Assembly: GCA_002706335.1 (NCBI GenBank)
Contig: PAKZ01000032.1
Location: 206,023-270,022, forward strand
Length of the DNA: 64,000 bases
Direction: 5' to 3'
Source: Ahrensia sp.
GTDB lineage: Bacteria; Pseudomonadota; Alphaproteobacteria; Rhizobiales; Rhizobiaceae
The notes beneath the pieces were generated by a model. The model was not told the origin of the DNA, did no database searches, and saw nothing but the letters and a program-made list of their open reading frames with translations. This document shows, piece after piece, positions 15,771-24,056 of this stretch; positions within the stretch are counted from its first letter, which is position 1; each line of letters opens with the position of its first letter. Both the position numbers and the translations under genes were made by a program.

Positions 15771-15772
15771 GA

Positions 15773-16216
15773 TTAGGCGTCCGTACGAGCCGGCGTGCCA
15801 TCGAACTGGATTTCAATCTCGGCAGAAACCTTGATACCCTTCGTTCGCGTATTCGTAAGCGAAGTCAGCAGCGCTGCGCCGGACTCGATTTCGGTGTCTC
15901 CGGTCGACGCATTGGTATTGCGAATACGCACGTTCTTCGTAGCCGAAGAATAGAACCAATCCATAAGGTTGCCGTGCGACTCCTGCGCCCACACGCCGGT
16001 ACCGCTTACAGAAACCTCGATCGACCGAACCTGCTTTTCAAGGCTCAGAGGAAGGCTTTCGTCTGCGCAATCCGGCACTTCCGCCGTATCGACGTTTGCG
16101 GTGCGCGTGACTGTAACATCGATAAGTCCGCAGATCGCGGTATAGGTACCGCTGGACGCTACGAACTCGACGTCCAGAATAAGCTGCTCGAATGATTGGG
16201 TGGTTGCTTTAGCCAT
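15773..16216 (-). CDS. Major tail tube protein
   Basis: The 147-residue protein matches the phage_tail_2/TP901-1-like tube pattern: a beta-rich body with AICGLIDVTVTRTANVDT, ADESLPLSLEKQVRS, and GVWAQESHGNLMDWFYS. It lies between the tail terminator region and the chaperone. It would polymerise as hexamers around the tape measure. ATG at 16216 follows AAAGGA. Copies of AACCACC-type sequence are found 47-73 bases upstream. Confidence 0.82.
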   Translation of the reverse strand: MAKATTQSFEQLILDVEFVASSGTYTAICGLIDVTVTRTANVDTAEVPDCADESLPLSLEKQVRSIEVSVSGTGVWAQESHGNLMDWFYSSATKNVRIRNTNASTGDTEIESGAALLTSLTNTRTKGIKVSAEIEIQFDGTPARTDA

Positions 16217-16252
16217 CTTGCGGCTGTCCTTTCAGGGCAAAAGAAAAGCCGC

Positions 16253-16453
16253 CTATGCGGCCGTGGTGGTGGTTATTTTGTTGGTGGTTTTTCGTTTCGG
16301 CGGAGGGTCTGTCGAGATAGCCGCTCCAGCCTTTATCGCCGCCTCGGCTACATCGCGCGGGACATTTCGCGCGCCTGGTTGCACAACGAACGCAACGCCT
16401 TCTTTAGGGCGCCTGTCGTGGTGGAACTCTTGTAGAAACTCTGCGTGCATCAT
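16253..16453 (-). CDS. 66-residue conserved phage structural-region protein
   Basis: ATG at 16453 shares ATGA with the stop of the tail terminator gene. The product has a start MMHAEFLQEFHHDRRP and VPRDVAEAAIKAGAAI. This fits the small phage proteins that carry NVP-x-A-x-AAI-x-AGAA and lie among head-tail genes. Its tail is Lys/Thr-rich (KRKTTNKITTTTAA), coded by the AACCACC repeats that precede the tail tube gene. Function unknown. Confidence 0.6.
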   Translation of the reverse strand: MMHAEFLQEFHHDRRPKEGVAFVVQPGARNVPRDVAEAAIKAGAAISTDPPPKRKTTNKITTTTAA

Positions 16454-16860
16454 CTCGGCTCTTCGACCATGCATGTGACCTGGACGACGCCGTGCGATGT
16501 CAGCGGATCCGGGTCGCTAAACACGCGGGTGAGAACTACCCATGTTCCGACAAGTGCGTTTTCGGTTAACTCAAGCGAGGCGCGGTGCAACTTGCGCCGC
16601 ACAAGGTCGGTTAGTGTCCTGCACTCGACCTTGCCGGGTTTTTTAGACCAGACATCGATCTGCGCCGTAATCTCGACGCCCGTAATGCAATCAGCGTCGT
16701 CTTCCGCGGTGTCGATGGACCCGAATGAAATGTACGCCGTTTTCTGCCCGAACGGGTTGTCTGGCACCCGGTCATAGACGCCATTGGCAATCGCCATGAT
16801 GGCGCCGTCGCCTTTAAGCGTGTCGTAAAGTAGTTTTTGCACTTCCGCCGTGCTGCTCAT
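16450..16860 (-). CDS. Tail terminator-like protein (DUF3168)
   Basis: The 136-residue product has the DUF3168 pattern: short N-terminal helix, VYDRVPDNPFGQKTAYISFGS, ITAQIDVWSKKPGK, and a C-terminal strand block ending in VVQVTCMVEE. DUF3168 proteins are found where lambda gpU or SPP1 gp17 completes the tail. It overlaps the HK97 gp10-like gene upstream by ATGG-type overlap and the small gene downstream by ATGA, consistent with a coupled head-tail joining block. Confidence 0.85.
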   Translation of the reverse strand: MSSTAEVQKLLYDTLKGDGAIMAIANGVYDRVPDNPFGQKTAYISFGSIDTAEDDADCITGVEITAQIDVWSKKPGKVECRTLTDLVRRKLHRASLELTENALVGTWVVLTRVFSDPDPLTSHGVVQVTCMVEEPR

Positions 16861-17327
16861 GGGTTTGTTCCGCCCTTTTGCGCCGCTTCGCGCACGGCTT
16901 TATTGATGCTGCGCGTAATGCGCGACTTTACTCGCTTTCTTAGCGCACGGAATCCGGGCCAAAAAAACGGACGCGCGGTAGTGCCAGGGTTTTTCGTTCC
17001 TGCGAAAATACCAGCATTAACGTGCTGCGCTGTGCCGAATTCAACGAGATGCGCGTATCGCACTTTCGAGTTTCCGGCCGTTACGATTGCCTCAAGGTCT
17101 TTCGCGGTACGCTGCCCGCCTGGTTGGCTATAAGGCGGCGTAGATTCACCTGGATTGGTTACATGAATGCTGTCCTGAAGGTCGCCATCAACCACAGGCA
17201 CAAGGCTGCGCTGCAACGCTGCGATTTCGTTCGCACCTTTAACGACCGCGTCCTTGGCCGCCGTTTCCGCTTCCCTCGGGATGGTCTTTAGCTTCCGATT
17301 TAGCTTGTCGAGGCCAATAATCGTCAC
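16857..17327 (-). CDS. HK97 gp10-like head-tail joining protein
   Basis: The 156-residue product has the gp10 family features: GLDKLNRKLKTIPREAE at the start, VPVVDGDLQDSIHV, and the conserved YAHLVEFGTAQHVNAG followed by ARPFFWPGF. Family members connect the head completion proteins with the tail. Overlaps of 4 bases with both neighbours support the operon position between adaptor and terminator. Confidence 0.87.
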   Translation of the reverse strand: MTIIGLDKLNRKLKTIPREAETAAKDAVVKGANEIAALQRSLVPVVDGDLQDSIHVTNPGESTPPYSQPGGQRTAKDLEAIVTAGNSKVRYAHLVEFGTAQHVNAGIFAGTKNPGTTARPFFWPGFRALRKRVKSRITRSINKAVREAAQKGGTNP

Positions 17328-17668
17328 GTAGACACTCCGCTTTCGGCGAGCATCTCGAGAAACTGCCTATCTTCCGATTCCTTTGGGTTCTCCCGGATGT
17401 TGTAGAGCCGTCCATCACGCGTATCGACGGCGCGCCAATCATTGGTGACTTGCCGGGCCTGCGCACTACAGCGAATGGTCAGGATTACCGGCTGTCGGCC
17501 CTCAAGGCGTGCCGCAAACGTGGATTCTCCACCGCGCAGCCACATTCGATGCGCGGCCTGCTCGAATTGCGGAGTCCAATCTCCTGCTACGGTATTGCCG
17601 TAGCCGTCGTCGACATCCTCGCGGCGCTCAAATCGGATGCGCCGGTCCATTTTGCCGGCGCCGATCAT
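17324..17668 (-). CDS. Head-tail adaptor (SPP1 gp16-like)
   Basis: The 114-residue protein has the phage head-tail joining pattern: MDRRIRFERREDVDDGYGN at the N-terminus, RMWLRGGES, ILTIRCSAQARQV and DGRLYNIREN. It acts as the stopper or closure at the portal exit. It begins with ATG at 17668 overlapping the previous stop (TAATG) and ends overlapping the gp10-like start. Confidence 0.87.
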   Translation of the reverse strand: MIGAGKMDRRIRFERREDVDDGYGNTVAGDWTPQFEQAAHRMWLRGGESTFAARLEGRQPVILTIRCSAQARQVTNDWRAVDTRDGRLYNIRENPKESEDRQFLEMLAESGVST

Positions 17669-18087
17669 TACGCAGCGACGCCGCTGTACTGGAAGCCAAG
17701 CTTCAGGACGCTAGTGCTGGTCGCAATACCAACAATCACGTAGTAATCGCCAGTAGCCAAATCGGCGATCGGGCAAATTCCGCCAGGCGCGTCAGAAAGA
17801 TAGTACGTGGTGCCAGCAGTCAGCGTTGCGCCGATCGTGATGTCGCCGTCAAGCTGCACCTTGATTGGCTGGCCGTCGCTTGCGCCATTCAAGGCGATGC
17901 CGACGAGCTCGCCGCCGCGGACCGCAGCACTGGCGCCATCGGAATCAGCTAGCAGCCATTCGCCGGTCGACGCCTGGTCAAGATATACAGCCTGACCGGC
18001 CGTGATTGTCTCGCCTGCCGTGCCGTGGCGAGTTGTCGCGTTTGCACCTGCTGCGACGTTTGCCGCGGTAATTACGAGGTCTACCAT
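17668..18087 (-). CDS. Capsid cement/decoration-like protein (DUF2190-type)
   Basis: The 139-residue product is Ala/Gly/Thr-rich with ANATTRHGTAGETITAGQAVYLD and TAGTTYYLSDAPGG, a beta-rich pattern seen in DUF2190-like decoration proteins. It sits between the connector and adaptor genes, a common location for cement proteins in rhizobial siphoviruses. AACCACCACA is at 18100-18109, 12 bases before the start, followed by AGGA. Confidence 0.65.
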   Translation of the reverse strand: MVDLVITAANVAAGANATTRHGTAGETITAGQAVYLDQASTGEWLLADSDGASAAVRGGELVGIALNGASDGQPIKVQLDGDITIGATLTAGTTYYLSDAPGGICPIADLATGDYYVIVGIATSTSVLKLGFQYSGVAA

Positions 18088-18202
18088 TTGTGAGTCCTAT
18101 GTGGTGGTTTTTGTGGTATTGGTTACATACCAGGCAACGAACGCGTGTGACTGGTGTTTGCGCTAGGCAATCCCGTCACATAATCGGCAAGATATTTTCC
18201 CG

Positions 18203-18778
18203 TTATGCCCAATAGCGATACGGCGCCAGCAGGGCTTCAACGCCACGCGGCAGCGCGTTCATGCTCATTTCGTTTGTGTCTTCGCGGTTCGCGTACCAGT
18301 CGCCAACCATCAAAAGAGCGGCGTGCTTGATAGGCGCAGGAATAGTCGCGTAGCCGGCGGTAAACGTGATGCGTACCGCTTCCGGCTCGTCGTCTCGCGT
18401 GTCCGGCCATTCGTCGTCGTATTCGTACAGGATGTAACCGCCATAGACCGCGGATCCGACTCCGAACGTCCTGTACGTCGTGTATGTCTGCGCAACGCCA
18501 GCGACGTCGACGTATTCGACTTCATCAACCGAAACCAAAGGCGGCAACGGGATATTGATAACTCCGCGCGGGAAGCAGTCGAGCCTTAATTCGTACACTG
18601 ACTGCCCAAGCGCGCGTCCTAAAAATCCGGTCGCGCCCCCTATATTGTCCTCTGCCGTAGCGCCGAGCGCTGTAAGGTATGCGTCGTCGTCTGCGAAGTC
18701 TTCCGCGTGCACGTGACGCTTAATTTCGGCGAGCGAAAGCAACGGCTCGGATGCGGCCGTAACCAGTTTTAGAGCCAT
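18203..18778 (-). CDS. Head-tail connector (HK97 gp6-like)
   Basis: The 191-residue product has the connector pattern: SEPLLSLAEIKRHVHAEDF followed by acidic DDAYLTALGATAEDNI, then LPPLVSVDEVEYVD, and the C-terminal IKHAALLMVGDWYANRED. It forms the ring below the portal. A gap of 115 bases separates it from the decoration gene, and no gene was seen in that gap. Confidence 0.87.
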   Translation of the reverse strand: MALKLVTAASEPLLSLAEIKRHVHAEDFADDDAYLTALGATAEDNIGGATGFLGRALGQSVYELRLDCFPRGVINIPLPPLVSVDEVEYVDVAGVAQTYTTYRTFGVGSAVYGGYILYEYDDEWPDTRDDEPEAVRITFTAGYATIPAPIKHAALLMVGDWYANREDTNEMSMNALPRGVEALLAPYRYWA

Positions 18779-18792
18779 TGCTTATTGCCTAT

Positions 18793-19161
18793 TTACTTTT
18801 CAATGATGTGGAAGGTGCCGCTTGCTGCGTTGCCACCCTGCGCAATAACAATCTTGATTCTGCCGTCTATCGCGATATCCGACTCAACCAGGCTGCCGCT
18901 TGCTGCGTAATCAAGAGGTACGCCGGTTTGACTGTGCGTCGGCTGCCTTGGTGCCCTCACGGCACTTGCATTAACGTCGGATTCCACCCAAATGTTTTGG
19001 CCGGTCTTCTCTGCTGTTATTGTAAAGTCTACGCCCGTCGCGAAATCGTCCTTAACATAAACGATATGCGACAGAACCCCGTTTATTTCGCCGGTATATG
19101 CAGTCGCATCTCCACTCGCGTCGGTTGTTACGGTAACAGTGTGCGTTCTAATGAAACTCAC
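18793..19161 (-). CDS. Beta-rich head-associated protein, unknown
   Basis: The 122-residue product is a beta-sandwich-like protein (SFIRTHTVTVTTDASGDATA, then GEINGVLSHIVYVKD) of a kind frequently found between capsid and connector genes of siphoviruses, where it often decorates the head. It has no cysteine and no signal. It overlaps the upstream gene by 4 bases. Confidence 0.65.
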   Translation of the reverse strand: MSFIRTHTVTVTTDASGDATAYTGEINGVLSHIVYVKDDFATGVDFTITAEKTGQNIWVESDVNASAVRAPRQPTHSQTGVPLDYAASGSLVESDIAIDGRIKIVIAQGGNAASGTFHIIEK

Positions 19162-19436
19162 TTCTTCCTCCGCGGTTGCCGCGGACGGCTGGCTTCCTCA
19201 ACCGGCGCAACATCGACAGGCTCGATGGTTGGTTCGGCTACCTGTTCTACGGCAGTCTCCTCGACGGGCTTAACGGTCTGCTCAGCCGGAGCATCATCAA
19301 CCGGAGCAATCATCTTTTCCGCAACAAGTCCGTCTGCCGCGCTTCCGAAATCCCGCTCGTCGCCGACATTCAGCGCCTCACGAGTGTAGCCGTCCGGATA
19401 CCATCCGAACGGCTTCAATGCTTTGTGCATCGGCAT
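19158..19436 (-). CDS. Small acidic/basic-tailed head-region protein
   Basis: The 92-residue product begins with a globular piece (KPFGWYPDGYTREALNVGD), then a long Pro/Val/Glu repeat (EPVxxAPVEE-type) and a basic end RPRQPRRKK. The low-complexity middle may be a flexible linker. The start lies 3 bases after the upstream stop. Function unknown. Confidence 0.55.
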   Translation of the reverse strand: MPMHKALKPFGWYPDGYTREALNVGDERDFGSAADGLVAEKMIAPVDDAPAEQTVKPVEETAVEQVAEPTIEPVDVAPVEEASRPRQPRRKK

Positions 19437-19439
19437 CGA

Positions 19440-19871
19440 TTAGACCGTAATCACGGGCGGCGCGACAACACCAGCAGTACCGACAAGGATCCAGCCAACG
19501 GTATCGTCGACGTATTCCAGATCGGCAATGTCGCCGGCGTCTGCAAACACGATCGTAGCAAAGCCAGAGCAAGTCGCCGGCGTAAGCGTACCAGTGCCGC
19601 CACCGTCAGTGACAAGCGCGATATTGAGGCGCTGTCCTGGTACGCCATTAGCGAGCGTCAAAGCTTCCGCATCAGCACCGGTAGTCTTGGCGACATACCG
19701 CGCCGTAACCGGAATGGCTAACACGTCAGCGGCTACCGCAACGGACGCGCTAAACCGCTCGTCTGTAAACGTTGCGCCAGATTCCAGCGTGAAGGTGCCG
19801 CCGCTTGCAACGACAAACTCGTCGCCGCCTTGCTTGCGGTATACCTTTGGTGTGTATGTGGCATCAGCCAT
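19440..19871 (-). CDS. Head fibre-like decoration protein
   Basis: The 143-residue product starts with YTPKVYRKQGGDEFVVASGG followed by TFTLESGATF. This VYRKQGGD-VVASGG phrase is the capsid-attachment motif of phage head fibre proteins. The rest is a beta-rich domain with no enzyme motif. It follows two genes after the major capsid gene, as expected for a decoration protein. Confidence 0.7.
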   Translation of the reverse strand: MADATYTPKVYRKQGGDEFVVASGGTFTLESGATFTDERFSASVAVAADVLAIPVTARYVAKTTGADAEALTLANGVPGQRLNIALVTDGGGTGTLTPATCSGFATIVFADAGDIADLEYVDDTVGWILVGTAGVVAPPVITV

Positions 19872-19946
19872 GATTAGTATTCCCTTTGCTGCGAGGCGGC
19901 CGCAACGCGACCACCTCTAGCGCTTAGCGCTTCGGGTTAGTCCTGC

Positions 19947-20378
19947 TTAAGCGGGCGGATTGTCAGTCGGCGCGAGTGCCGGATGACCAAGGATGGCAAC
20001 AACAGCCATAGGCGCATTACCTGTGTTGGCGGTAACGTCGTCAATCTCGATCGAGACGTAACGCTTGGTGCCGGAATAGCCTATCTTGCGGCAGGCATCA
20101 TCAGCGGCGAACGTAAAGCCAGCCAGCGCTTCGGTGCCAAGCAGATCAGCATCAGCAACAGCGGTGTGGTTGCCCTGCGTGCTGTCATCGCCTTCCTTGA
20201 CCGTTACGGCCCAGGTTGCGTCAGCATCGGCAAGCGTGCCGGTAAGGATTACGAAGGTAACGCTTTCGTAACCGCGGGTGTCGATGGCGCCAGAAACCTG
20301 CGCCGTGCCATCCGTAACCACGACTGGCGCAATAGCGACAACCGGGTGGATGTTATTCATAAGATCGCGAACGGCCAT
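19947..20378 (-). CDS. Head-region protein of unknown function
   Basis: ATG at 20378 has AGGAG about 9 bases upstream. The 143-residue product has a short N-terminus (AVRDLMNNIHPVVAIAP), then a Thr/Ala-rich beta domain with SGAIDTRGYESVTFVILTG, a phrase repeated in many phage capsid-adjacent proteins. It is the first gene after the major capsid gene. Likely a minor head or decoration protein. Confidence 0.65.
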   Translation of the reverse strand: MAVRDLMNNIHPVVAIAPVVVTDGTAQVSGAIDTRGYESVTFVILTGTLADADATWAVTVKEGDDSTQGNHTAVADADLLGTEALAGFTFAADDACRKIGYSGTKRYVSIEIDDVTANTGNAPMAVVAILGHPALAPTDNPPA

Positions 20379-20439
20379 AAGCCTCGCTCCTTTCAAAAGT
20401 TGAGTTTGGAGTGGGCGGCGCTAAGGCCGCCCGTTAGGC

Positions 20440-21795
20440 TTAGGAAGCGGCAATCTTCTGCAGCTTGACCGCTTCGAAGTTGACAACGTCACCACCAACG
20501 CGGCGGCGGTTGTAGAACTTCACATACGGCTTGGCAGTCAGGTTGTCGCGAAGCAGCGTGATGCCGAGGCGATCGACGATGGTGTAAGCCATCGAGAAGT
20601 CGCCAAACGCGATCGCCAGGGCGCTAGCCTCGACGGTCGGCATGTCTTCGGCGCGGCTGACCGGGAAGCCAAGCAGCGTGTTCGGCTGGCCGGTGCGGAT
20701 GTCGCCCATCTGCCACATATACTGGCCGTCGCCGTCTTTCAGCTTCAGGACGTCGCGGACCGTGGTTCGCTTCATCATGAAGCGAGCGTTGGTCGTGTAG
20801 TAATCCTTCAGCGAGAAGACGAGATTGTAGATGCCGTCAGCCGTAACAGCAGCAGCGGCGCCGGAGGCGATCTGCTCAATCTGCTTGTTGCTGGTGCCCG
20901 CAGCGTAGGTCAGCAGACCGCGCGGCTTGTTGACGCCGTCGCCGTTGAAGAACGCGGCAGCCTCTACGCGGCCGAACTTGTCGCCGACCTTGCGGTCGAT
21001 CCAGCCTTCGATATCGAATCCGGCGTCCTCGAGCATCTGCTGAGTAGCGCGCGGCTCGGCGTACATTTCATGCACGGCGATCTTCGACTCGCCGAACTGG
21101 GAAGTCGTGGTTTCGCTAGGCGCCTCGGTTTCGCCAATCCAGCCGTAGCCGAATTCGCCCTCGTCGCGCGGAATGATGAGTTCCTTGCCGGAGATGGTTT
21201 CGACAGTCGCAAAACCGCGAAGCGCAGACGTTTCGTAGACCTTTTCGATCACGCGCGCCGAACGTTCGGTCGGGACCATGTAGCCGCCGTCCGGATCCGA
21301 GCCAGTCGAAAGAGCGGCCTGGAACGATGCAGACTTGCCTTCGCGAGCGCGCAGGTACGCGGAATACGACTTTTTGTATTCAGCGTAAGCTTCTGTGTCC
21401 GGCTCGATTTCGGTATTGAAGGCGTACTTGCCATCGCTGACGAGTACGGCCTTGTGCCAATCGAAAGCAGCCTTGGCTTCCTTGACTGCTTCGTCGTCTT
21501 TCCAGCCTGCGCCAAAGCCCGGACGCTTAAGCGTCGCGTCGATGCGTTCGACCTGCTCCGGAAGAGCCTTAAGGCCATCAAGTGCGGCGTCCTGCGCTTC
21601 GACAGAAGCGGCGATCTTGTCGATTTTCTCGACAGAGATGGCGTCCAGCTTGTTGCCGTACTTGTCAAGTTCGGCGCGGAGTTCGCCGAGCTCGCGCTTG
21701 GCGTTGTCGTTCATGGCGCGCAGACCTTCAGCGGTCTCGCCAAACTTCTTTACGTCGTTAGCAATCTGCTCGACGACCTGTTCAGTAACGGGCAT
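20440..21795 (-). CDS. Major capsid protein (HK97 fold)
   Basis: The 451-residue protein has an N-terminal coiled-coil scaffold segment (about residues 1-95, rich in Glu/Lys/Ala) that should be removed by the protease. The capsid domain follows: DGGYMVPTERSARVIEKVYE, IPRDEGEFGYGWIGETE, QQMLEDAGFDIEGWI and LKDGDGQYMWQ. The start chosen is ATG at 21795 behind AGGAGG, not an earlier in-frame start that would overlap the protease gene. It builds the icosahedral head with the ClpP-like protease encoded upstream. Confidence 0.93.
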   Translation of the reverse strand: MPVTEQVVEQIANDVKKFGETAEGLRAMNDNAKRELGELRAELDKYGNKLDAISVEKIDKIAASVEAQDAALDGLKALPEQVERIDATLKRPGFGAGWKDDEAVKEAKAAFDWHKAVLVSDGKYAFNTEIEPDTEAYAEYKKSYSAYLRAREGKSASFQAALSTGSDPDGGYMVPTERSARVIEKVYETSALRGFATVETISGKELIIPRDEGEFGYGWIGETEAPSETTTSQFGESKIAVHEMYAEPRATQQMLEDAGFDIEGWIDRKVGDKFGRVEAAAFFNGDGVNKPRGLLTYAAGTSNKQIEQIASGAAAAVTADGIYNLVFSLKDYYTTNARFMMKRTTVRDVLKLKDGDGQYMWQMGDIRTGQPNTLLGFPVSRAEDMPTVEASALAIAFGDFSMAYTIVDRLGITLLRDNLTAKPYVKFYNRRRVGGDVVNFEAVKLQKIAAS

Positions 21796-21809
21796 TGTAA
21801 GCCCTCCTA

Positions 21810-22658
21810 TTATTGGTTGAACTTCGCCGATACAGCCGCAACGGCCTCGGCAAGTGCTGAGAAATCGACTTCGCCAGCGTCCTGCGTGGTCTCGTCGTTG
21901 TTTTCCTTGGTTAGCGCGCGCTTGAATGCACGCACTCTGGATCGCGACCAGCCAGCGTCCTGCATGGCTGTTCGTTCCCAATCTCTCTCCGTTTCAGGCT
22001 CGACACCGTCCGGCTCCCATTTGAGCGCGTCGGGAATTTCACCGAAAACAGAAACGTCGAATTTTGCTTTTGCGTCCGTGTTGCCGATCGAGCCTGTAGC
22101 GAACCCGATCTCCTTGGCTTCCTTTGCGGTTAGCCAAGTCTCGTCGTCCATCATCTGCTTGATTGACCGAATGCCGGCACCTGTTCGCGAAGCGTAAGTG
22201 CGCGCCAATGCGTCGTCGATCTTCGCTAGCGTGCCGGACAACTCGTTAAAGTCGTGCCGATTGCCTAGGCCGATCGTCCAGGCATTATGGATCATGAAGA
22301 ACCCATTGTCGGCGATCGCAATTTCATCGCCGGCCATCGCGATAACAGACGCGATGCTTGCCGCCAGCCCAGTTACCTCAACGCGCACATTGCCTTTGTG
22401 CTGGACAAGGTCATTGTAGATCGCAATTCCGTCAAAGACATCGCCGCCAGGCGAGTTAATGCGCAGAACAACGTCGCCAGCATCGCGAAGACGCGACCGG
22501 AATTCCTTGGCGTTAACGCCCCAAAATCCAATTTCGTCGTAAATGTCGATCTCGGTTGAGTCTGCCTCGGAACGGACATCGAAGGAAGTCCCCACCGAGC
22601 GCGCAAAGAAGCGGTCGCGCCGCTCGCTTTTGGGCGCGCTGAAGTTGATTAGGTCCAT
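21810..22658 (-). CDS. ClpP-like prohead protease
   Basis: The 282-residue protein has the Clp/S14 catalytic layout: oxyanion loop INSPGGDVFDGIAIYN, nucleophile Ser in GLAASIASVIAMAG, His in FFMIHNAWT, and an Asp/Glu-rich domain following. A flexible C-terminal tail ends in EAVAAVSAKFNQ. It would cut the scaffold segment off the capsid protein. The order portal-protease-capsid is standard. It lies 14 bases before the capsid start. Confidence 0.9.
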   Translation of the reverse strand: MDLINFSAPKSERRDRFFARSVGTSFDVRSEADSTEIDIYDEIGFWGVNAKEFRSRLRDAGDVVLRINSPGGDVFDGIAIYNDLVQHKGNVRVEVTGLAASIASVIAMAGDEIAIADNGFFMIHNAWTIGLGNRHDFNELSGTLAKIDDALARTYASRTGAGIRSIKQMMDDETWLTAKEAKEIGFATGSIGNTDAKAKFDVSVFGEIPDALKWEPDGVEPETERDWERTAMQDAGWSRSRVRAFKRALTKENNDETTQDAGEVDFSALAEAVAAVSAKFNQ

Positions 22659-22668
22659 CGATTTTCCT

Positions 22669-23901
22669 TTATGTGCCTGCTGGCGCCGGCGTAGTCGCCG
22701 CTTCCTTGACCTGAATTGCAGGGTTTTCGTAAACGTCGCCGCCTTCGCGCGGATTCATGTTCTCGCGAATACGAATCTCGTTGGCGTTCATCCATTTGTT
22801 TTGGACGGCCTGCGCATATGCCTCGTAACGCGACTTGATATCGCCGCGGAGCAGATCATCCATAAGGAACTCGGCGAAGTATTCGCCCTGCTCTTGAGGA
22901 GCCAATAGGTCGCGATTAATCGCCTGTTCCCATCGCTTCAGCCACGGCCGCAAACTATGGATTACAAACTCAAGCGTCTGGTGCTCGATATTGGAGAACG
23001 TCGCGCGCTCAAGGTCGTTGACCAAGTGCGCCGGTACGCGAAAGATACCGGCAATCTCGCTGCGCTGAAATTTCCTCGTTTCGAGGAACTGCGCGTCGTT
23101 GGGCGCGATGGACATTGCTATCCATTCCATGCCCTCTTCAAGCACAAGCGGCCGGCTGGAATTTGAAAGCCCGCCGTACTTGGACTCGAACTGCTGCCGA
23201 AGATTGTCGGTAGCCTCCGGCCCGATAGCCTTTGGGTGCTTAAGCACTCCGCTAGGCTTCACGCCGTTCTTGTACAGATGCGATCCGAACCGTTCCGCTG
23301 CCAAGCCAAGCCCGATCGCGTCACGCGCAAGAGAAATCATCGACTGCCCGACATAGCCTTTAGGCAGTGGCCCAGAGATATGGTGTATCTCGCGAGACGT
23401 AAGCCGTTTAGCGCGCGTATTGTCAGGCAGCGTAACGCTGTAGAGCGGCGACCAGTCGATCGCCTGGTCGATAATAACCGGATCCGGATTGAGCGGCGTA
23501 AGCCTGATAGTCTGTCCGCGGTTATTGCGTTCGATGTACGCATAACCGTTGCCGCGCGTCGACAGGTTCACCATCGAACCTTCGACGTACTGAAACGCTG
23601 TCTGCCAACCGTTCGCCTGGTCGTGCAGCACGCCGTAAAGCGGGTGGTCTGTGGCACGGTCCTTGCCACCATCTGCGCGGCGGCGATACAGAATGCACGG
23701 AAGACTTGCGACGCTTTCTGCCAGCACGCGCACGCAAATCATTGCGGTCGTGTAGCGCATCGCCGAATCGGCTGAAACAGGAATGCCAGTGGACGACTCC
23801 ACGCCGCCTTCGAACATCGCCTGATACAACTCTTTTGAGTTTGTAATGGTGTCTTTCGTAATGGCAGCGCGCGGCCGCGCGATAAGATCAAAAATCCCCA
23901 T
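22669..23901 (-). CDS. Portal protein (HK97 family)
   Basis: The 410-residue protein has the HK97 portal pattern: VRVLAESVASLPCILYRR near residue 60, HPLYGVLHDQANGWQTAFQY, IHHISGP region and the FSNIEHQTLEFVIHSLRPWLKRWEQAIN stem motif (shown split: FSNIEHQTLEF and LRPWLKRWEQA). It forms the dodecamer for DNA packaging. ATG at 23901 shares bases with the stop of the small membrane gene (TAATG). Confidence 0.93.
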   Translation of the reverse strand: MGIFDLIARPRAAITKDTITNSKELYQAMFEGGVESSTGIPVSADSAMRYTTAMICVRVLAESVASLPCILYRRRADGGKDRATDHPLYGVLHDQANGWQTAFQYVEGSMVNLSTRGNGYAYIERNNRGQTIRLTPLNPDPVIIDQAIDWSPLYSVTLPDNTRAKRLTSREIHHISGPLPKGYVGQSMISLARDAIGLGLAAERFGSHLYKNGVKPSGVLKHPKAIGPEATDNLRQQFESKYGGLSNSSRPLVLEEGMEWIAMSIAPNDAQFLETRKFQRSEIAGIFRVPAHLVNDLERATFSNIEHQTLEFVIHSLRPWLKRWEQAINRDLLAPQEQGEYFAEFLMDDLLRGDIKSRYEAYAQAVQNKWMNANEIRIRENMNPREGGDVYENPAIQVKEAATTPAPAGT

Positions 23902-24047
23902 TAGCTACCGCCTCGCGCTGCCATCAAGGCGCCGCTTAGCAGTAAAAGCCCGCCGACAATAAAGCCGGAAGGCTCGTAAACAAGCCAGGCACCGTAGGAG
24001 ACGCTGGCGGCGCCGCACAACCCAGCGGCGTCCCTGATATATGTCAT
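23901..24047 (-). CDS. 48-residue membrane protein between terminase and portal
   Basis: ATG at 24047 lies 8 bases after the terminase stop. The product starts MTYIRDAAGLCGAASVSYGA, followed by WLVYEPSGFIVGGLLLLSGALMA, giving one or two membrane helices. Small proteins of this type are often found in this position in rhizobial HK97-like phages, but their role is unknown. The stop overlaps the portal start. Confidence 0.7.
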   Translation of the reverse strand: MTYIRDAAGLCGAASVSYGAWLVYEPSGFIVGGLLLLSGALMAARGGS

Positions 24048-24056
24048 TGCCAACCT